Part shown: in pieces, positions 26,221 through 35,137 of the stretch | Layout of the letters: every line of letters starts with the position of its first letter | How positions within the stretch are numbered: position 1 is the first letter of the stretch | Source of the DNA: an uncultured Bacteroidota bacterium | GTDB lineage: Bacteria > Bacteroidota > Bacteroidia > Bacteroidales > UBA932 | Assembly: GCA_937901965.1 (NCBI GenBank) | Contig: CALGSW010000016.1 | Location: 1 to 64,000 of the forward strand | Length of the DNA: 64,000 nucleotides | Direction: 5' to 3' | Program-made: the position numbers and the translations under genes | Notes under the pieces: generated by a model | What the model saw: only the letters and a program-made list of their open reading frames with translations | Databases searched by the model: none | Told to the model about the DNA's origin: nothing

Positions 26221-27552
26221 ATGTCAAAATTTTTTCAGCAAGTTAAAGAGATTGCAAACTTTGCAGATCATGTTGATGTAACAGGCACAATTGAGAGTAT
26301 AAAAAAGAGTATTGATTTCAAGGGGCCTAACGTCTGGATTCTTGCTTTTGCCGTAATTGTAGCCTCTGTGGGGCTAAACGTAAATTCTACTCCGGTTATT
26401 ATTGGAGCAATGCTTATCTCTCCTTTAATGGGGCCAATTATCGGCACCGGCCTGGCAGTAGGAATCAACGACTCTGTTCTGCTGAAAAGATCACTGAAAA
26501 ACCTGGGCATTATGGTACTTATAAGTATAATTGCCTCAACACTTTTCTTTGTTGTTTCACCGCTGAGTCTTGATGAGCCCACTGAACTTCTGGCAAGAAC
26601 CAGACCAACAATATATGACGTGTTTATTGCATTCTTTGGGGGGCTGGCAGGTATAGTTGAGGGATCCAGAAAAGAGAAAGGAACTGTTATTGCCGGTGTT
26701 GCAATTGCAACTGCTCTCATGCCGCCGCTTTGCACAGCCGGATATGGAATAGCAAATCTGAACCTTACCTATTTTGCCGGTGCTGTTTATCTCTTCTTCA
26801 TCAACTCACTCTTCATTGCTCTGGCTACATTTATAATAATAAGATACCTTCGCTTCCCTCTTGTAAAATTTGAGGATCCGGCAAAACAGAGAAGGGTGAG
26901 AAGAATGATTAGCATTGTAACTATTCTGATGATCTTGCCAAGTATTTACACTGCAATTATTGTTATCCGTGAAAACACCTTTAATGTATCTGCCAAACAA
27001 TTTGTGAACGAGAATAAAACTTTAGAGAACAGCTATATATATGACCATAAAGTTGTTCACACAGGCAAACTCTCCACACTTGAAATTTCTGTTGCAGGAG
27101 AGCCACTTAGTATTGGGCAGAAGGAGTTGCTGTACGCCTCTCTTGAAAAAACAGGGATTGGGAGAAATCATTTGATAATCAAAGAGAACTCAACTGTTGA
27201 TCCACTTGACGAGGTGGGAGTTGTGAAAAGTATATTTGAGAGAAATGATCTGGAAATTCAGAAGAGAGAGGAGTTGCTTAAGACAATGGAGGCAGAGCTT
27301 AAATCAATAAAAAGTAAAGAGATTCCCTATAAACAAATTGCTCAGGAGATATTGGCACAACACCCCGGCTTAAAATTTTTCTCTATCGCACGGGGAGCAA
27401 ATGTAAATTTAACTGATTTTAACTCAAGCGACAAAGTTATGGTAATGGCTTCCTGGGAGAAACCTCTTCTTCATGATGATATTAGAAAACTTGAACAGTG
27501 GCTGGCTGTGAGACTTGGTGAACAGAGTGTAATAATAATGCAGATTGACTAA
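26221..27552 (+). CDS. DUF389 family membrane protein
   Basis: 443 residues from MSKFFQQ. The first roughly 235 residues carry six membrane segments with the family signature VGLNVNSTPVIIGAMLISPL (about 55-80), GGLAGIVEGSRKEKG and GVAIATALMPPLCTAGYGIA (about 170). The C-terminal soluble part (about 255-443) is mixed alpha/beta with a coiled segment near NDLEIQKREELLKTMEAELK. The family is widely spread and its function is unproven. It starts the plus-strand trio with capA and phoH. Confidence 0.88.
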   Translation: MSKFFQQVKEIANFADHVDVTGTIESIKKSIDFKGPNVWILAFAVIVASVGLNVNSTPVIIGAMLISPLMGPIIGTGLAVGINDSVLLKRSLKNLGIMVLISIIASTLFFVVSPLSLDEPTELLARTRPTIYDVFIAFFGGLAGIVEGSRKEKGTVIAGVAIATALMPPLCTAGYGIANLNLTYFAGAVYLFFINSLFIALATFIIIRYLRFPLVKFEDPAKQRRVRRMISIVTILMILPSIYTAIIVIRENTFNVSAKQFVNENKTLENSYIYDHKVVHTGKLSTLEISVAGEPLSIGQKELLYASLEKTGIGRNHLIIKENSTVDPLDEVGVVKSIFERNDLEIQKREELLKTMEAELKSIKSKEIPYKQIAQEILAQHPGLKFFSIARGANVNLTDFNSSDKVMVMASWEKPLLHDDIRKLEQWLAVRLGEQSVIIMQID

Positions 27553-27553
27553 A

Positions 27554-28618
27554 ATGTTTCTTCATGTACTGGTGATTATTAACTTGCTCTTCACGTTACC
27601 TTTCAGGTGGGGAGATACTCTTAAGGTGACTTTTCTCGGGGACATAATGCAGCACCAGGCTCAGCTTGACGCTGCCAGAAAGCCCTCTAAAGATGGAGAC
27701 AGATTCACATCATACGACTATTCATCATATTTTAAGCACCTTGAGAGCCGATTCAACCTATCTGATTTAAGAATTGCAAATATGGAGACAACATTCTCTT
27801 CTCCTCCATACTCAGGTTATCCCGCTTTTAATTCACCTATTGCGCTGCTTGAGGCTTGCAAGAACGGAGGTATTGACATCTTTCTTTCTGCAAATAACCA
27901 CATATGCGACAAAGGGGGAAAGGGTATTGACGGGACAATATCGGCTTATAACAGCCTTAATATCCCTTATGCCGGTGCTTACAGAAACAGTGTGGAGAGG
28001 GAGAGTCTATATCCTCTTATTATTGAGCTTAAGGGTATAAGACTTGCCATTTTAAACTATACTTACGGCACAAACGGCATAAATATCCCTGAGCCATTTA
28101 CAGTAAATCTTTTAGACTCTGTTCAGATAAAGAGAGATATTGTGAAGGCCTCAAAGCACGAGCCAGATTTCATAATAGCTGCTTTACACTGGGGTAATGA
28201 ATACAATCTTTTTCCATCTGCCGAACAGAAGAGGTGGAAGAGATTTTTCAACAGGCATGGTGTTAATATTATAATGGGCTCTCATCCTCATGTTGTGCAG
28301 GAGGTTGAGACTGAGAGGGGTTTATTTGGTGAAACAAACAGAATAACTGCATACTCCCTGGGAAACGCTATTTCAAACATGACAGCCCCAAACACAAGAA
28401 CAGGAATGATTTTAACATTGAGGTTTGTAAGGGAGGTCAATGGACATGTGAGGCTTATAGAACCTCTGTATGAGCTAATCTGGACCTCCAGACCGGGAGC
28501 AGTTGAACAAAATTTTACAATATTGCCAGTTAAGGATTTTATTGACTCGCCACATCTTTTTAAGAAAAAAGAGGAGTGGAGAAGGATGAAACATGAACAT
28601 AGCACTCTAAAGAAATGA
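27554..28618 (+). CDS. CapA-family (poly-gamma-glutamate biosynthesis-type) metallophosphatase-like protein
   Basis: 354 residues from the ATG 1 bp after the DUF389 stop, with a signal-like N terminus (MFLHVLVIINLLFTLPF). PGA_cap fold features: TFLGDIMQHQAQ (about 22), the NMETTFSS segment, FLSANNHICDKGGKG (about 105), LAILNYTYGTNG and IMGSHPHVVQ (about 225), a calcineurin-like metal-binding pattern. In Bacillus CapA takes part in polyglutamate capsule export; here no other capsule genes are present, so the biological role is open. Its stop overlaps the phoH start by 4 nt. Confidence 0.88.
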   Translation: MFLHVLVIINLLFTLPFRWGDTLKVTFLGDIMQHQAQLDAARKPSKDGDRFTSYDYSSYFKHLESRFNLSDLRIANMETTFSSPPYSGYPAFNSPIALLEACKNGGIDIFLSANNHICDKGGKGIDGTISAYNSLNIPYAGAYRNSVERESLYPLIIELKGIRLAILNYTYGTNGINIPEPFTVNLLDSVQIKRDIVKASKHEPDFIIAALHWGNEYNLFPSAEQKRWKRFFNRHGVNIIMGSHPHVVQEVETERGLFGETNRITAYSLGNAISNMTAPNTRTGMILTLRFVREVNGHVRLIEPLYELIWTSRPGAVEQNFTILPVKDFIDSPHLFKKKEEWRRMKHEHSTLKK

Positions 28619-29583
28619 CAGAGAAAACAATTGTACTTGAAGAGATTGACCCGGTGGATATCTACGGGGTTAATAACAAGCTTATTAATCTCCTCACCGG
28701 ATACTTTCCAAGAATGAAAGTGGTGGCAAGGGGATCTGAAATAAAATTAAAGGGAAGCGCAGCTGACGTAAGAATGTTTGAAAATAAAATTGCACTTCTT
28801 GTTGAGATGAGAATGCGAAAATCAAGGCTTACCGAGGACGATGTTAACTCTCTGTTTGACCCGGCGTCTGATAAAAAGGCAGAAAGCACTGATGACGAAA
28901 AAGATGTTATAGTATCTGGCAATGAGGGGAAGGTTATAAGAGCAAGAACCAAAAATCAAAAAAAACTGGTAGAAAGCTATTACAAGAACGACCTTATCTT
29001 TGCAATTGGACCTGCCGGAACCGGAAAAACCTATACTGCAATTGCACTTGCTGTAAGAGCACTAAAAAACAAAGAGGTAAAAAAGCTTATTCTCACAAGA
29101 CCCGCAGTTGAGGCTGGAGAGAGACTTGGTTTTCTTCCGGGAGACTTAAGAGAGAAACTTGATCCATACCTCCAGCCACTTTATGACGCATTAAGAGATA
29201 TGCTTCCTTCAAAAAAGCTTGAATTGCTTATGGAAGAGGGCGTTATTCAGATAGCTCCACTTGCATACATGAGGGGCAGGACACTTGAGAGTGCGTTTGT
29301 CATCCTTGATGAGGCCCAAAACACAACATTTGGTCAGCTCAAAATGTTCCTTACCAGAATGGGCGGAAATTCAAAATTCATAGTTACAGGTGATGCAACA
29401 CAAATTGACTTGCCCAAGAAATCAGATTCAGGTCTCCTAAGGGGCGCAGACCTGCTTGGAAATATTAAAGGAGTCTGTAGGATTGATTTTACAAAAGAGG
29501 ATATCGTGCGACACAAGCTTGTGACAAAAATTGTTCAGGCGTTTGACAAGCTTGATGAAGAGGGGATTAATCAAATTAACTGA
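28615..29583 (+). CDS. phoH: PhoH-like ATPase
   Basis: 322 residues. N-terminal KH-like part, then the P-loop AIGPAGTGKTYTAIA (about 125), LTRPAVEAGERLGFLPGDLR, the Walker B box FVILDEAQNTTFGQLKMFLT (about 227) and FIVTGDATQIDLP. PhoH-type NTPases are linked to RNA metabolism in many bacteria. It is co-transcribed with the capA-like gene and converges with the amidohydrolase gene, with no spacer between the two stop codons. Confidence 0.92.
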   Translation: MTEKTIVLEEIDPVDIYGVNNKLINLLTGYFPRMKVVARGSEIKLKGSAADVRMFENKIALLVEMRMRKSRLTEDDVNSLFDPASDKKAESTDDEKDVIVSGNEGKVIRARTKNQKKLVESYYKNDLIFAIGPAGTGKTYTAIALAVRALKNKEVKKLILTRPAVEAGERLGFLPGDLREKLDPYLQPLYDALRDMLPSKKLELLMEEGVIQIAPLAYMRGRTLESAFVILDEAQNTTFGQLKMFLTRMGGNSKFIVTGDATQIDLPKKSDSGLLRGADLLGNIKGVCRIDFTKEDIVRHKLVTKIVQAFDKLDEEGINQIN

Positions 29584-31203
29584 TTAAAACAATACTCCCC
29601 CCATATCACCGGTCTCTCTTCCTTTTGCAATAGTTAAGACACCATTGACAAAAACATACTCAATACCGGTGGCAAATTTATGAGGCTCTGCAAAAGTTGC
29701 ATTGTCAATAATTGTATCTGGGTTAAAAACTACAACATCTGCATGGTAGCCCGGAATCAGAAGACCCCTCTCTTTAAGAGCCAGTCTTGAGGCAGGCAAT
29801 GCTGTTGCTTTATGGATTGCAGTCTCCATATTCATCAGCTTCTGTTCTCTGACATATTTACCAAAAAACCTTGGCATTGTTCCGTATGAACGAGGATGTG
29901 GCATTGACTCACCAAGTTTTCCTTTTGGAGAGTAGACACTCCCGTCTGAAGCCGGCATGCCGAGTGGGTGTGACAGAAACATTGACACATTCTCCTCTGT
30001 CATTGCAAAGCCGATAATATCTACATTTATTCTCTCTTCAATTAGCAGTCTTCTTACAAACTCCCATGCTTCAAGTCCTGACAGGCTTGACGCTTCTGAA
30101 ACATTCATCCCAATAAATCTCTTGTTGGAATCTTTTCTGCAAGATGTTATTACGATGTTTTTAGGGCCACCCAACCTTTCAAATCTGGACCTTGCATATT
30201 CTCCTATTTTCTGTGATATTACAGGAGACTCCAGTCTGGATAAAATTTCGTCTGTTGTTCCCTGTCTCTCGCTCAACGGGATGAAAGTTGACATACCTGT
30301 TGAAAAGGCGATATACGGATATCTGTCAAATGCAATGTCAACACCTGAAGCCCTGGCATCCTCTATCATCTTGATAAGTAAAGGAGCTTTATGCCAGTTT
30401 GCCGCATTTTGAGCCTTTAGATGTGAAATCTGTAATCTTACGCCTGATGCGCGTGCAATCCTTATTGCCTCATTGAGTGCGAGTTCTACTCTGTCATCCT
30501 CATTTCTCATGTGAATAGCAAAGAGTCCGTTATGTCTTGCAACGGCCTTGCAAAGTTCTGCAATTTCAGCCTCTGTGGCATATGACCCGGGGACATATTC
30601 CAGGCCACACGACAGACCCGCAGCTCCCATCTCCATCTGACTCTCAACGTACGATACCATGGCTTTTAGCTGTTCCGGTCCTGCAGGTACATCGTTATCC
30701 CCTACAAAGTGCGCTCTTACTGACCCCTGACCAATCAGAGTACCGTAATTTATCCCCCTTTTATGTTTTGCATAATCGGCAAAAAAGGCCCCTTTATCCA
30801 CCCATTTAGCTGATGGGAATGGAGAGTCGCCACAATTACCTCCAATGTCAAGTGTGACACCCTGGAATATTTTACTATCCCCAAGCGGTGCCTCCATCAT
30901 ATTTGTATCTGTATGGGTATGAATATCAATAAAACCTGGTGAAACAACATTTCCTCCGGCATCAACTATTCTGTCTGCACCATTTCCAAGATCTCCTACT
31001 GCAGCAATTCTTCCGTTCTTTATTGCAATATCACCTTTTACCGGAGCTCTCAGCTCTCCATTATATATGAGTCCGTTTTTGATAATTGTGTCAAACCGGC
31101 TATTTGCCCTGAGAGAGGTGATATCACTAATTGACAAACCTATTGCAGCTCCTGCAAAGATTGAGGACTTCAGGAATCCTCTCCTTGAAATTTTTTCAGC
31201 CAT
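29584..31203 (-). CDS. N-acyl-D-amino-acid deacylase family amidohydrolase (D-aminoacylase-like)
   Basis: 539 residues. Twin-arginine-like leader [20 protein letters not shown], so probably exported folded. Metal-dependent amidohydrolase: [10 protein letters not shown] (about 95), the [10 protein letters not shown] segment with a Cys typical of D-aminoacylases, [10 protein letters not shown] (about 265), and near the end [20 protein letters not shown] and [11 protein letters not shown]. It should hydrolyse N-acyl-D-amino acids or related dipeptides, perhaps from cell-wall turnover. It is 3 bp after apbE on the same strand. Confidence 0.9.
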   Translation of the reverse strand: MAEKISRRGFLKSSIFAGAAIGLSISDITSLRANSRFDTIIKNGLIYNGELRAPVKGDIAIKNGRIAAVGDLGNGADRIVDAGGNVVSPGFIDIHTHTDTNMMEAPLGDSKIFQGVTLDIGGNCGDSPFPSAKWVDKGAFFADYAKHKRGINYGTLIGQGSVRAHFVGDNDVPAGPEQLKAMVSYVESQMEMGAAGLSCGLEYVPGSYATEAEIAELCKAVARHNGLFAIHMRNEDDRVELALNEAIRIARASGVRLQISHLKAQNAANWHKAPLLIKMIEDARASGVDIAFDRYPYIAFSTGMSTFIPLSERQGTTDEILSRLESPVISQKIGEYARSRFERLGGPKNIVITSCRKDSNKRFIGMNVSEASSLSGLEAWEFVRRLLIEERINVDIIGFAMTEENVSMFLSHPLGMPASDGSVYSPKGKLGESMPHPRSYGTMPRFFGKYVREQKLMNMETAIHKATALPASRLALKERGLLIPGYHADVVVFNPDTIIDNATFAEPHKFATGIEYVFVNGVLTIAKGRETGDMGGVLF

Positions 31204-31206
31204 AAC

Positions 31207-32211
31207 CTATCTTTTTATCTCAATCCCTTTTGAGATGAATTGTTCAAATTTGCCACCATTGTCATAAATAAGCAGTGCATCAATATCACTCCTGGACTCA
31301 ATAATCTCTTTTGCCCTCTCCAGGCCTATAACCATAAACCATGTAGCATACGCATCGGCTGTCATAGCATCCCTGGCAATAACAGTGGCACTCAGCAGGT
31401 TGTGTTTTACCGGTTTACCTGTTGCCGGATTAATGGTATGTGAATACTTTAGGCCATCCTCTTCAACAAACTTTCTGTAGTTGCCGGATGTTGCCAGTCC
31501 TCTGCCCGAGAGTAACAAAACTGTCTGCAATTGGGCCCCCTGAATCATATTTCCCTCTTCTGGCTTATCTATTCCTACACTCCACTTTTCTCCAGAATGG
31601 TTAACACCTTTTGTGAAAATCTCTCCGCCAATTTCAACAAGATAATTCTTTACGCCTCTCCTGTCAAATTCGGCAGCGATCACATCGGCTGTATATCCCT
31701 GTGCAATGGCGTTTACATTAAGACTCAAGCGACTATCTTTTTTAACTACTCTGTCATTGTCAAGAATCACTTTATCCATTCCCACAAATGGCATAATGCT
31801 ATCTATCATATTGTCCGTCACTTTTTTTCTTTCACCCTTTCCAAAGCCCCAAACCTCAAAAAGGGGTGCTGCCGAGATGTCAAAAGCCCCTTCACTCTCT
31901 TTCCAGATTTCTACAGATCTGTTGAAGACATTAACGAAAAGCGTGTCAATGACAACTTCCCTGTTTTGGTTGACTGCAGTGATGATTGAGCTGTCATTAT
32001 ATACAGAGAGAGAATAGTCTACATTATAAAGAATTGAGTCTACAAGAGCATTCAGTGAATCGCCGTCTGATGAGTAAACAATATGGTATGTAGTTCCCTG
32101 AGTAAAACCGTCAATAGTTCTGTACTGACCATGATTACTGCAAGATATTGCAACAATGAGTGTTGAAATTCCTGCAACTAAAAATTTGAGGTGTTGTTTT
32201 GAAAAAATCAT
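31207..32211 (-). CDS. apbE: FAD:protein FMN transferase (ApbE), lipoprotein
   Basis: 334 residues from MIFSKQHLKF; the frame is open to 32577, but the extra part runs opposite to the FISUMP gene and is spurious. Lipoprotein signal ending in AISC. ApbE features: TQGTTYHIVY, a D-rich segment SLSVYNDSSIITAVN, FDISAAPLFEVWGFG, LNVNAIAQGYTADVIAAEF, YLVEIGGEIFTKG, and YSHTINPATGKPVKHNLLSA with MTADAYATWFMVIG, the Mg/FAD site. It covalently attaches FMN to Thr/Ser of target proteins such as Rnf or Nqr subunits; none is in the window. Confidence 0.93.
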   Translation of the reverse strand: MIFSKQHLKFLVAGISTLIVAISCSNHGQYRTIDGFTQGTTYHIVYSSDGDSLNALVDSILYNVDYSLSVYNDSSIITAVNQNREVVIDTLFVNVFNRSVEIWKESEGAFDISAAPLFEVWGFGKGERKKVTDNMIDSIMPFVGMDKVILDNDRVVKKDSRLSLNVNAIAQGYTADVIAAEFDRRGVKNYLVEIGGEIFTKGVNHSGEKWSVGIDKPEEGNMIQGAQLQTVLLLSGRGLATSGNYRKFVEEDGLKYSHTINPATGKPVKHNLLSATVIARDAMTADAYATWFMVIGLERAKEIIESRSDIDALLIYDNGGKFEQFISKGIEIKR

Positions 32212-32231
32212 TATAGACAAAGTGTTTGGCA

Positions 32232-32239
32232 CAAATTTA
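32232..32239 (-). promoter_or_regulatory. -7 box for apbE
   Basis: TAAATTTG on the minus strand, a perfect TAnnTTTG box 20 bp upstream of the apbE ATG. The -33 region is not recognisable. Confidence 0.45.
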
Positions 32240-32252
32240 GAATAAAAAAATA

Positions 32253-32260
32253 TATCTTTG
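32253..32260 (+). promoter_or_regulatory. -7 box for the FISUMP lipoprotein gene
   Basis: TATCTTTG on the plus strand, a perfect TAnnTTTG box 27 bp upstream of the ATG at 32288. A TTTG sits at 32225-32228, 24 nt away, longer than the usual 19-21. Divergent from the apbE promoter within 76 bp. Confidence 0.45.
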
Positions 32261-32287
32261 TGAGTTACATAAGCACTAATTAAAATT

Positions 32288-33274
32288 ATGACAGAAAACA
32301 AATGGCTAAGACTTGCATCGCTGTTGATGATGCTCATACTAGCCTTCGCCTGCAAAAAGGATGAAGAGGTGGATACCAACTTATATATGAAGGGAACTCT
32401 TGCAGTAAAAATTCCTTCACATATAATTGTGGGGCAGGACTTAAACCTGAATGCAACCGGTATAACACTACCTGTTGACAGCTTATCATACAAGTGGTAT
32501 ACGAAAGGATTCAGTGTAGATTCAGTACTGGGAAATAATATTACTATTAAAGCTCCTGCAACTACCGGGAATTTCACATTATCTGTCTATATTTCCCATC
32601 CGAGATACTCAACAAAAAGCCAGAGCTTCAATACAGTTGTGATTAACCCTGAATCATCAGAGAGTTTTGGAGGTGTAGTAAAAGGGGATAAAATATTTGT
32701 TGACACTCGTGACGGAAAAAGCTATCATTACTCTACAATTGGGGATTTGGACTGGTTTACATTTAATTTGAACTGGAAGGGTGCAGGTAATCCTTACCTG
32801 CTTACTGATGCCCTTGGTGAAGTATACGGGAGACTTTATACATGGAATGATGCAAGGACTGCTTGCCCGGCTGGGTGGAGGCTTCCTGATAATAATGACT
32901 GGAAGAGTCTTGCCGCAGAGATATCAGGAAATAATGCAATCTCTTTTGATAATAAGTGGACAGGTCTGGGAGCACAGGTTTCAGTAAAAGCAACTCTAAA
33001 TTCTGTAAATATCTGGAAGTACAGTCCCAATATGCAGTTTGTAAACAAATTTTCATGGAATGCAATTCCGGCAGGCAATGCAACAGGTAACTTCAGGACA
33101 TATCTAAACAGAGGAGAGTACGGAACCTGGTGGTCGGCAGATCAAAAGGATTCCGGTAATGCATATTACAGATATATCTTTTTTGACAGCCCGGACTTCC
33201 CTTACAACTTCGCAGACAAAGCCAGCTTTGGAGCATCTGTCCGTTGTGTAAGAGATACAACTCCTGTTATATAA
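32288..33274 (+). CDS. FISUMP-domain lipoprotein
   Basis: 328 residues. Lipoprotein signal MTENKWLRLASLLMMLILAF followed by AC. An Ig/PKD-like domain (about 35-125) precedes the C-terminal FISUMP (Fibrobacter succinogenes major paralogous) domain at about 138-325: FVDTRDGKSYHYSTIGDLDW, GRLYTWNDA, CPAGWRLPDNNDWKSLAAEI and SFGASVRCVRD. FISUMP proteins are surface lipoproteins of uncertain function. It precedes lemA by 24 bp on the same strand. Confidence 0.88.
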   Translation: MTENKWLRLASLLMMLILAFACKKDEEVDTNLYMKGTLAVKIPSHIIVGQDLNLNATGITLPVDSLSYKWYTKGFSVDSVLGNNITIKAPATTGNFTLSVYISHPRYSTKSQSFNTVVINPESSESFGGVVKGDKIFVDTRDGKSYHYSTIGDLDWFTFNLNWKGAGNPYLLTDALGEVYGRLYTWNDARTACPAGWRLPDNNDWKSLAAEISGNNAISFDNKWTGLGAQVSVKATLNSVNIWKYSPNMQFVNKFSWNAIPAGNATGNFRTYLNRGEYGTWWSADQKDSGNAYYRYIFFDSPDFPYNFADKASFGASVRCVRDTTPVI

Positions 33275-33298
33275 TTTGAATACAAAATATCTTAAATC

Positions 33299-33895
33299 AT
33301 GAAACTTTCAAAAGGCTTAATAACTTTACTCGTAGTACTGGGAGCTGTACTACTTGTATTCCTTTGGGCGAAAAGCGCCTTTAATTCAATGGTAACTAAA
33401 GAAGAGGGCGTTACATCTGCCTGGGCTCAGGTTGAGAATGTGTATCAAAGACGTGCTGACCTTATCCCTAACCTGGTTGCAACAGTAAAAGGTTATGCTG
33501 CTCATGAGCAGGAGACACTTGAAGGTGTTATCAATGCCCGTGCAAAGGCAACACAGACAACAATTGATCCCACAAACCTCACAGAAGAGAGCTTAAAACA
33601 ATTTCAGACTGCTCAGGGAGAGCTTGGCAGTGCCCTACAAAGGCTTATGGTTGTAGTTGAGCGCTATCCAGATCTGAAGGCTAATCAAAACTTCCTGGAA
33701 CTTCAGGCTCAGCTTGAGGGTACAGAAAACAGAATTACTGTTGAAAGGCAAAAGTTTAACGAGACAGCCAGAGAGTACAATACCTACATAAGGCAATTCC
33801 CAAAGAACATCCTTTCAGGTATTTTTGGATTTGAGCGCAAGGCCTATTTTGAAGCTGCCGAAGGTGCAGACACAGCTCCTAAAGTAGAATTTTAA
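33299..33895 (+). CDS. lemA: LemA family protein
   Basis: 198 residues. One N-terminal membrane segment (GLITLLVVLGAVLLVFLWAK), then a long helical domain with the family signature VTSAWAQVENVYQRRADLIP (about 40-58) and AREYNTYIRQFPKNILSGIF near the C terminus. LemA is a widespread membrane protein of unclear role and is very often encoded next to TPM-domain proteins, as here. Confidence 0.94.
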   Translation: MKLSKGLITLLVVLGAVLLVFLWAKSAFNSMVTKEEGVTSAWAQVENVYQRRADLIPNLVATVKGYAAHEQETLEGVINARAKATQTTIDPTNLTEESLKQFQTAQGELGSALQRLMVVVERYPDLKANQNFLELQAQLEGTENRITVERQKFNETAREYNTYIRQFPKNILSGIFGFERKAYFEAAEGADTAPKVEF

Positions 33896-33897
33896 CC

Positions 33898-34335
33898 GTG
33901 GGAACAAATCCCTTCATTTCCAAAGCAGACCAGTTGAGGATTGTTAAATCCATTGAGTCTGCAGAATTGAACACCTCAGGTGAGATAAGGGTTCATATTG
34001 AGAGTAACTGCCCGGGCGATCCTGTAGCCAGGGCAGTCTATGTTTTCAATAAGCTGAAGATGTTCAAGACACGAGACAGAAATGGAGTTCTAATCTATAT
34101 TGCCTGGAAATCACATAAATTTTCAATAATTGGAGATTCCGGGATAAATAGTGTCGTTCCTGAAAATTTCTGGCATGATGCACTTGATCTTCTTGGCGAA
34201 CACCTGCGCTCCGGCAATAATACAGATGGTATTTGCAAAACTATTGAACTTGCAGGCGATAAACTCAAAGTATTTTTTCCTTTAAAATCTGACGACACAG
34301 ATGAACAGAGTAATGAAATCTCTTTTGGCGATTAA
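33898..34335 (+). CDS. TPM-domain protein without signal peptide
   Basis: 145 residues from a GTG start 2 bp after lemA. The TPM (TLP18.3/Psb32/MOLO-1) fold is shown by LRIVKSIESAELNTSGEIRV, an Asp/Glu-rich metal-site strand, RDRNGVLIYIAWKSHKFSII and FWHDALDLLGEHLRSG. No signal or membrane segment is seen, so it is probably cytoplasmic or membrane-associated through LemA. It overlaps the next TPM gene by 35 bp (23 bp if that one starts at 34313). Confidence 0.88.
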   Translation: MGTNPFISKADQLRIVKSIESAELNTSGEIRVHIESNCPGDPVARAVYVFNKLKMFKTRDRNGVLIYIAWKSHKFSIIGDSGINSVVPENFWHDALDLLGEHLRSGNNTDGICKTIELAGDKLKVFFPLKSDDTDEQSNEISFGD

Positions 34336-35137
34336 GAGCATTTGTATTTTTGGGTTGCTCTTTTTCACTACTGTGTTGACAGCACAGATTCCTGCAAAGC
34401 CTGTTCCTCCAAGACTTGTTAACGACTTTGCGTCAATAATCTCTGCATCAGATGCCCAGAGGCTTGAGGAGGTTCTTGTTGCATTTTCAGACAGTACTTC
34501 CAACCAAATCGTGATTGTCACTGTGAACTCTCTTGAGGGAATGGATAAAGCTCAGTTTGCATATAAAATTGGAGCTGACTGGAAAGTGGGGCAAAATGAG
34601 TTTAACAATGGAGTTGTGATTCTCATTAAGCCCAGAACCGGCAATGAAAGAGGAGAGGCTTTTATTGCAACCGGATACGGACTGGAGGGTGCTCTACCGG
34701 ATGCAATTTGCAAAAGAATATTAGAACAGGAGATGTTGCCGCGTTTCCGTGAAGAGGATTACACAGGTGGAATAATTGCAGCTCTTAATGTAATTATGCC
34801 TATAGCTGCAGGAGAAATCTCTTCTGATCAGTATGCATCATCCGGTGGTGAAGAGGGAGGGATAGCAGTTGCAATCCTTGTAATAATTTTTGTTATACTG
34901 GTTGCTGTAATATCTGCTGCCTCAAAAAGAGGCGGAGGAGGAAATTACGGTGGTGGCGGCAAAAAGGGACCCGGACTTGCTGAGTTACTTATTTTAGGAT
35001 CTCTGATGTCTGGAGGCAGAGGAAGATCCGGAGGTTTTGGAGGAGGATTCGGAAGCGGAGGAGGATTCGGTGGCGGAGGATTTGGGGGATTTGGGGGAGG
35101 AGGATTCGGTGGTGGCGGTGCCGGAGGAAGCTGGTAG
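34301..35137 (+). CDS. TPM-domain membrane protein with glycine-rich tail
   Basis: 278 residues. Signal peptide (GLLFFTTVLTAQ), TPM domain (about 30-165) with PRLVNDFASIISASDAQRLE, NQIVIVTVNSLEG, FNNGVVILIKPR and RGEAFIATGYGLEGALPDAI, a membrane segment GIAVAILVIIFVILVAVISA (about 188-207), then a glycine-rich tail (about 212-278) of GGG, GGFGGG and GGGFGG units. This is the YgcG-type architecture. The LemA-TPM-TPM trio probably forms one envelope complex. The last 144 bp are also coding on the opposite strand. Confidence 0.9.
   Translation: MNRVMKSLLAIKSICIFGLLFFTTVLTAQIPAKPVPPRLVNDFASIISASDAQRLEEVLVAFSDSTSNQIVIVTVNSLEGMDKAQFAYKIGADWKVGQNEFNNGVVILIKPRTGNERGEAFIATGYGLEGALPDAICKRILEQEMLPRFREEDYTGGIIAALNVIMPIAAGEISSDQYASSGGEEGGIAVAILVIIFVILVAVISAASKRGGGGNYGGGGKKGPGLAELLILGSLMSGGRGRSGGFGGGFGSGGGFGGGGFGGFGGGGFGGGGAGGSW

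Noticed and set aside
32212..32577. Upstream extension of the apbE frame
   Set aside because: The extra codons run antisense to the FISUMP gene and pass through both promoters; starting at 32211 gives a proper lipoprotein signal.
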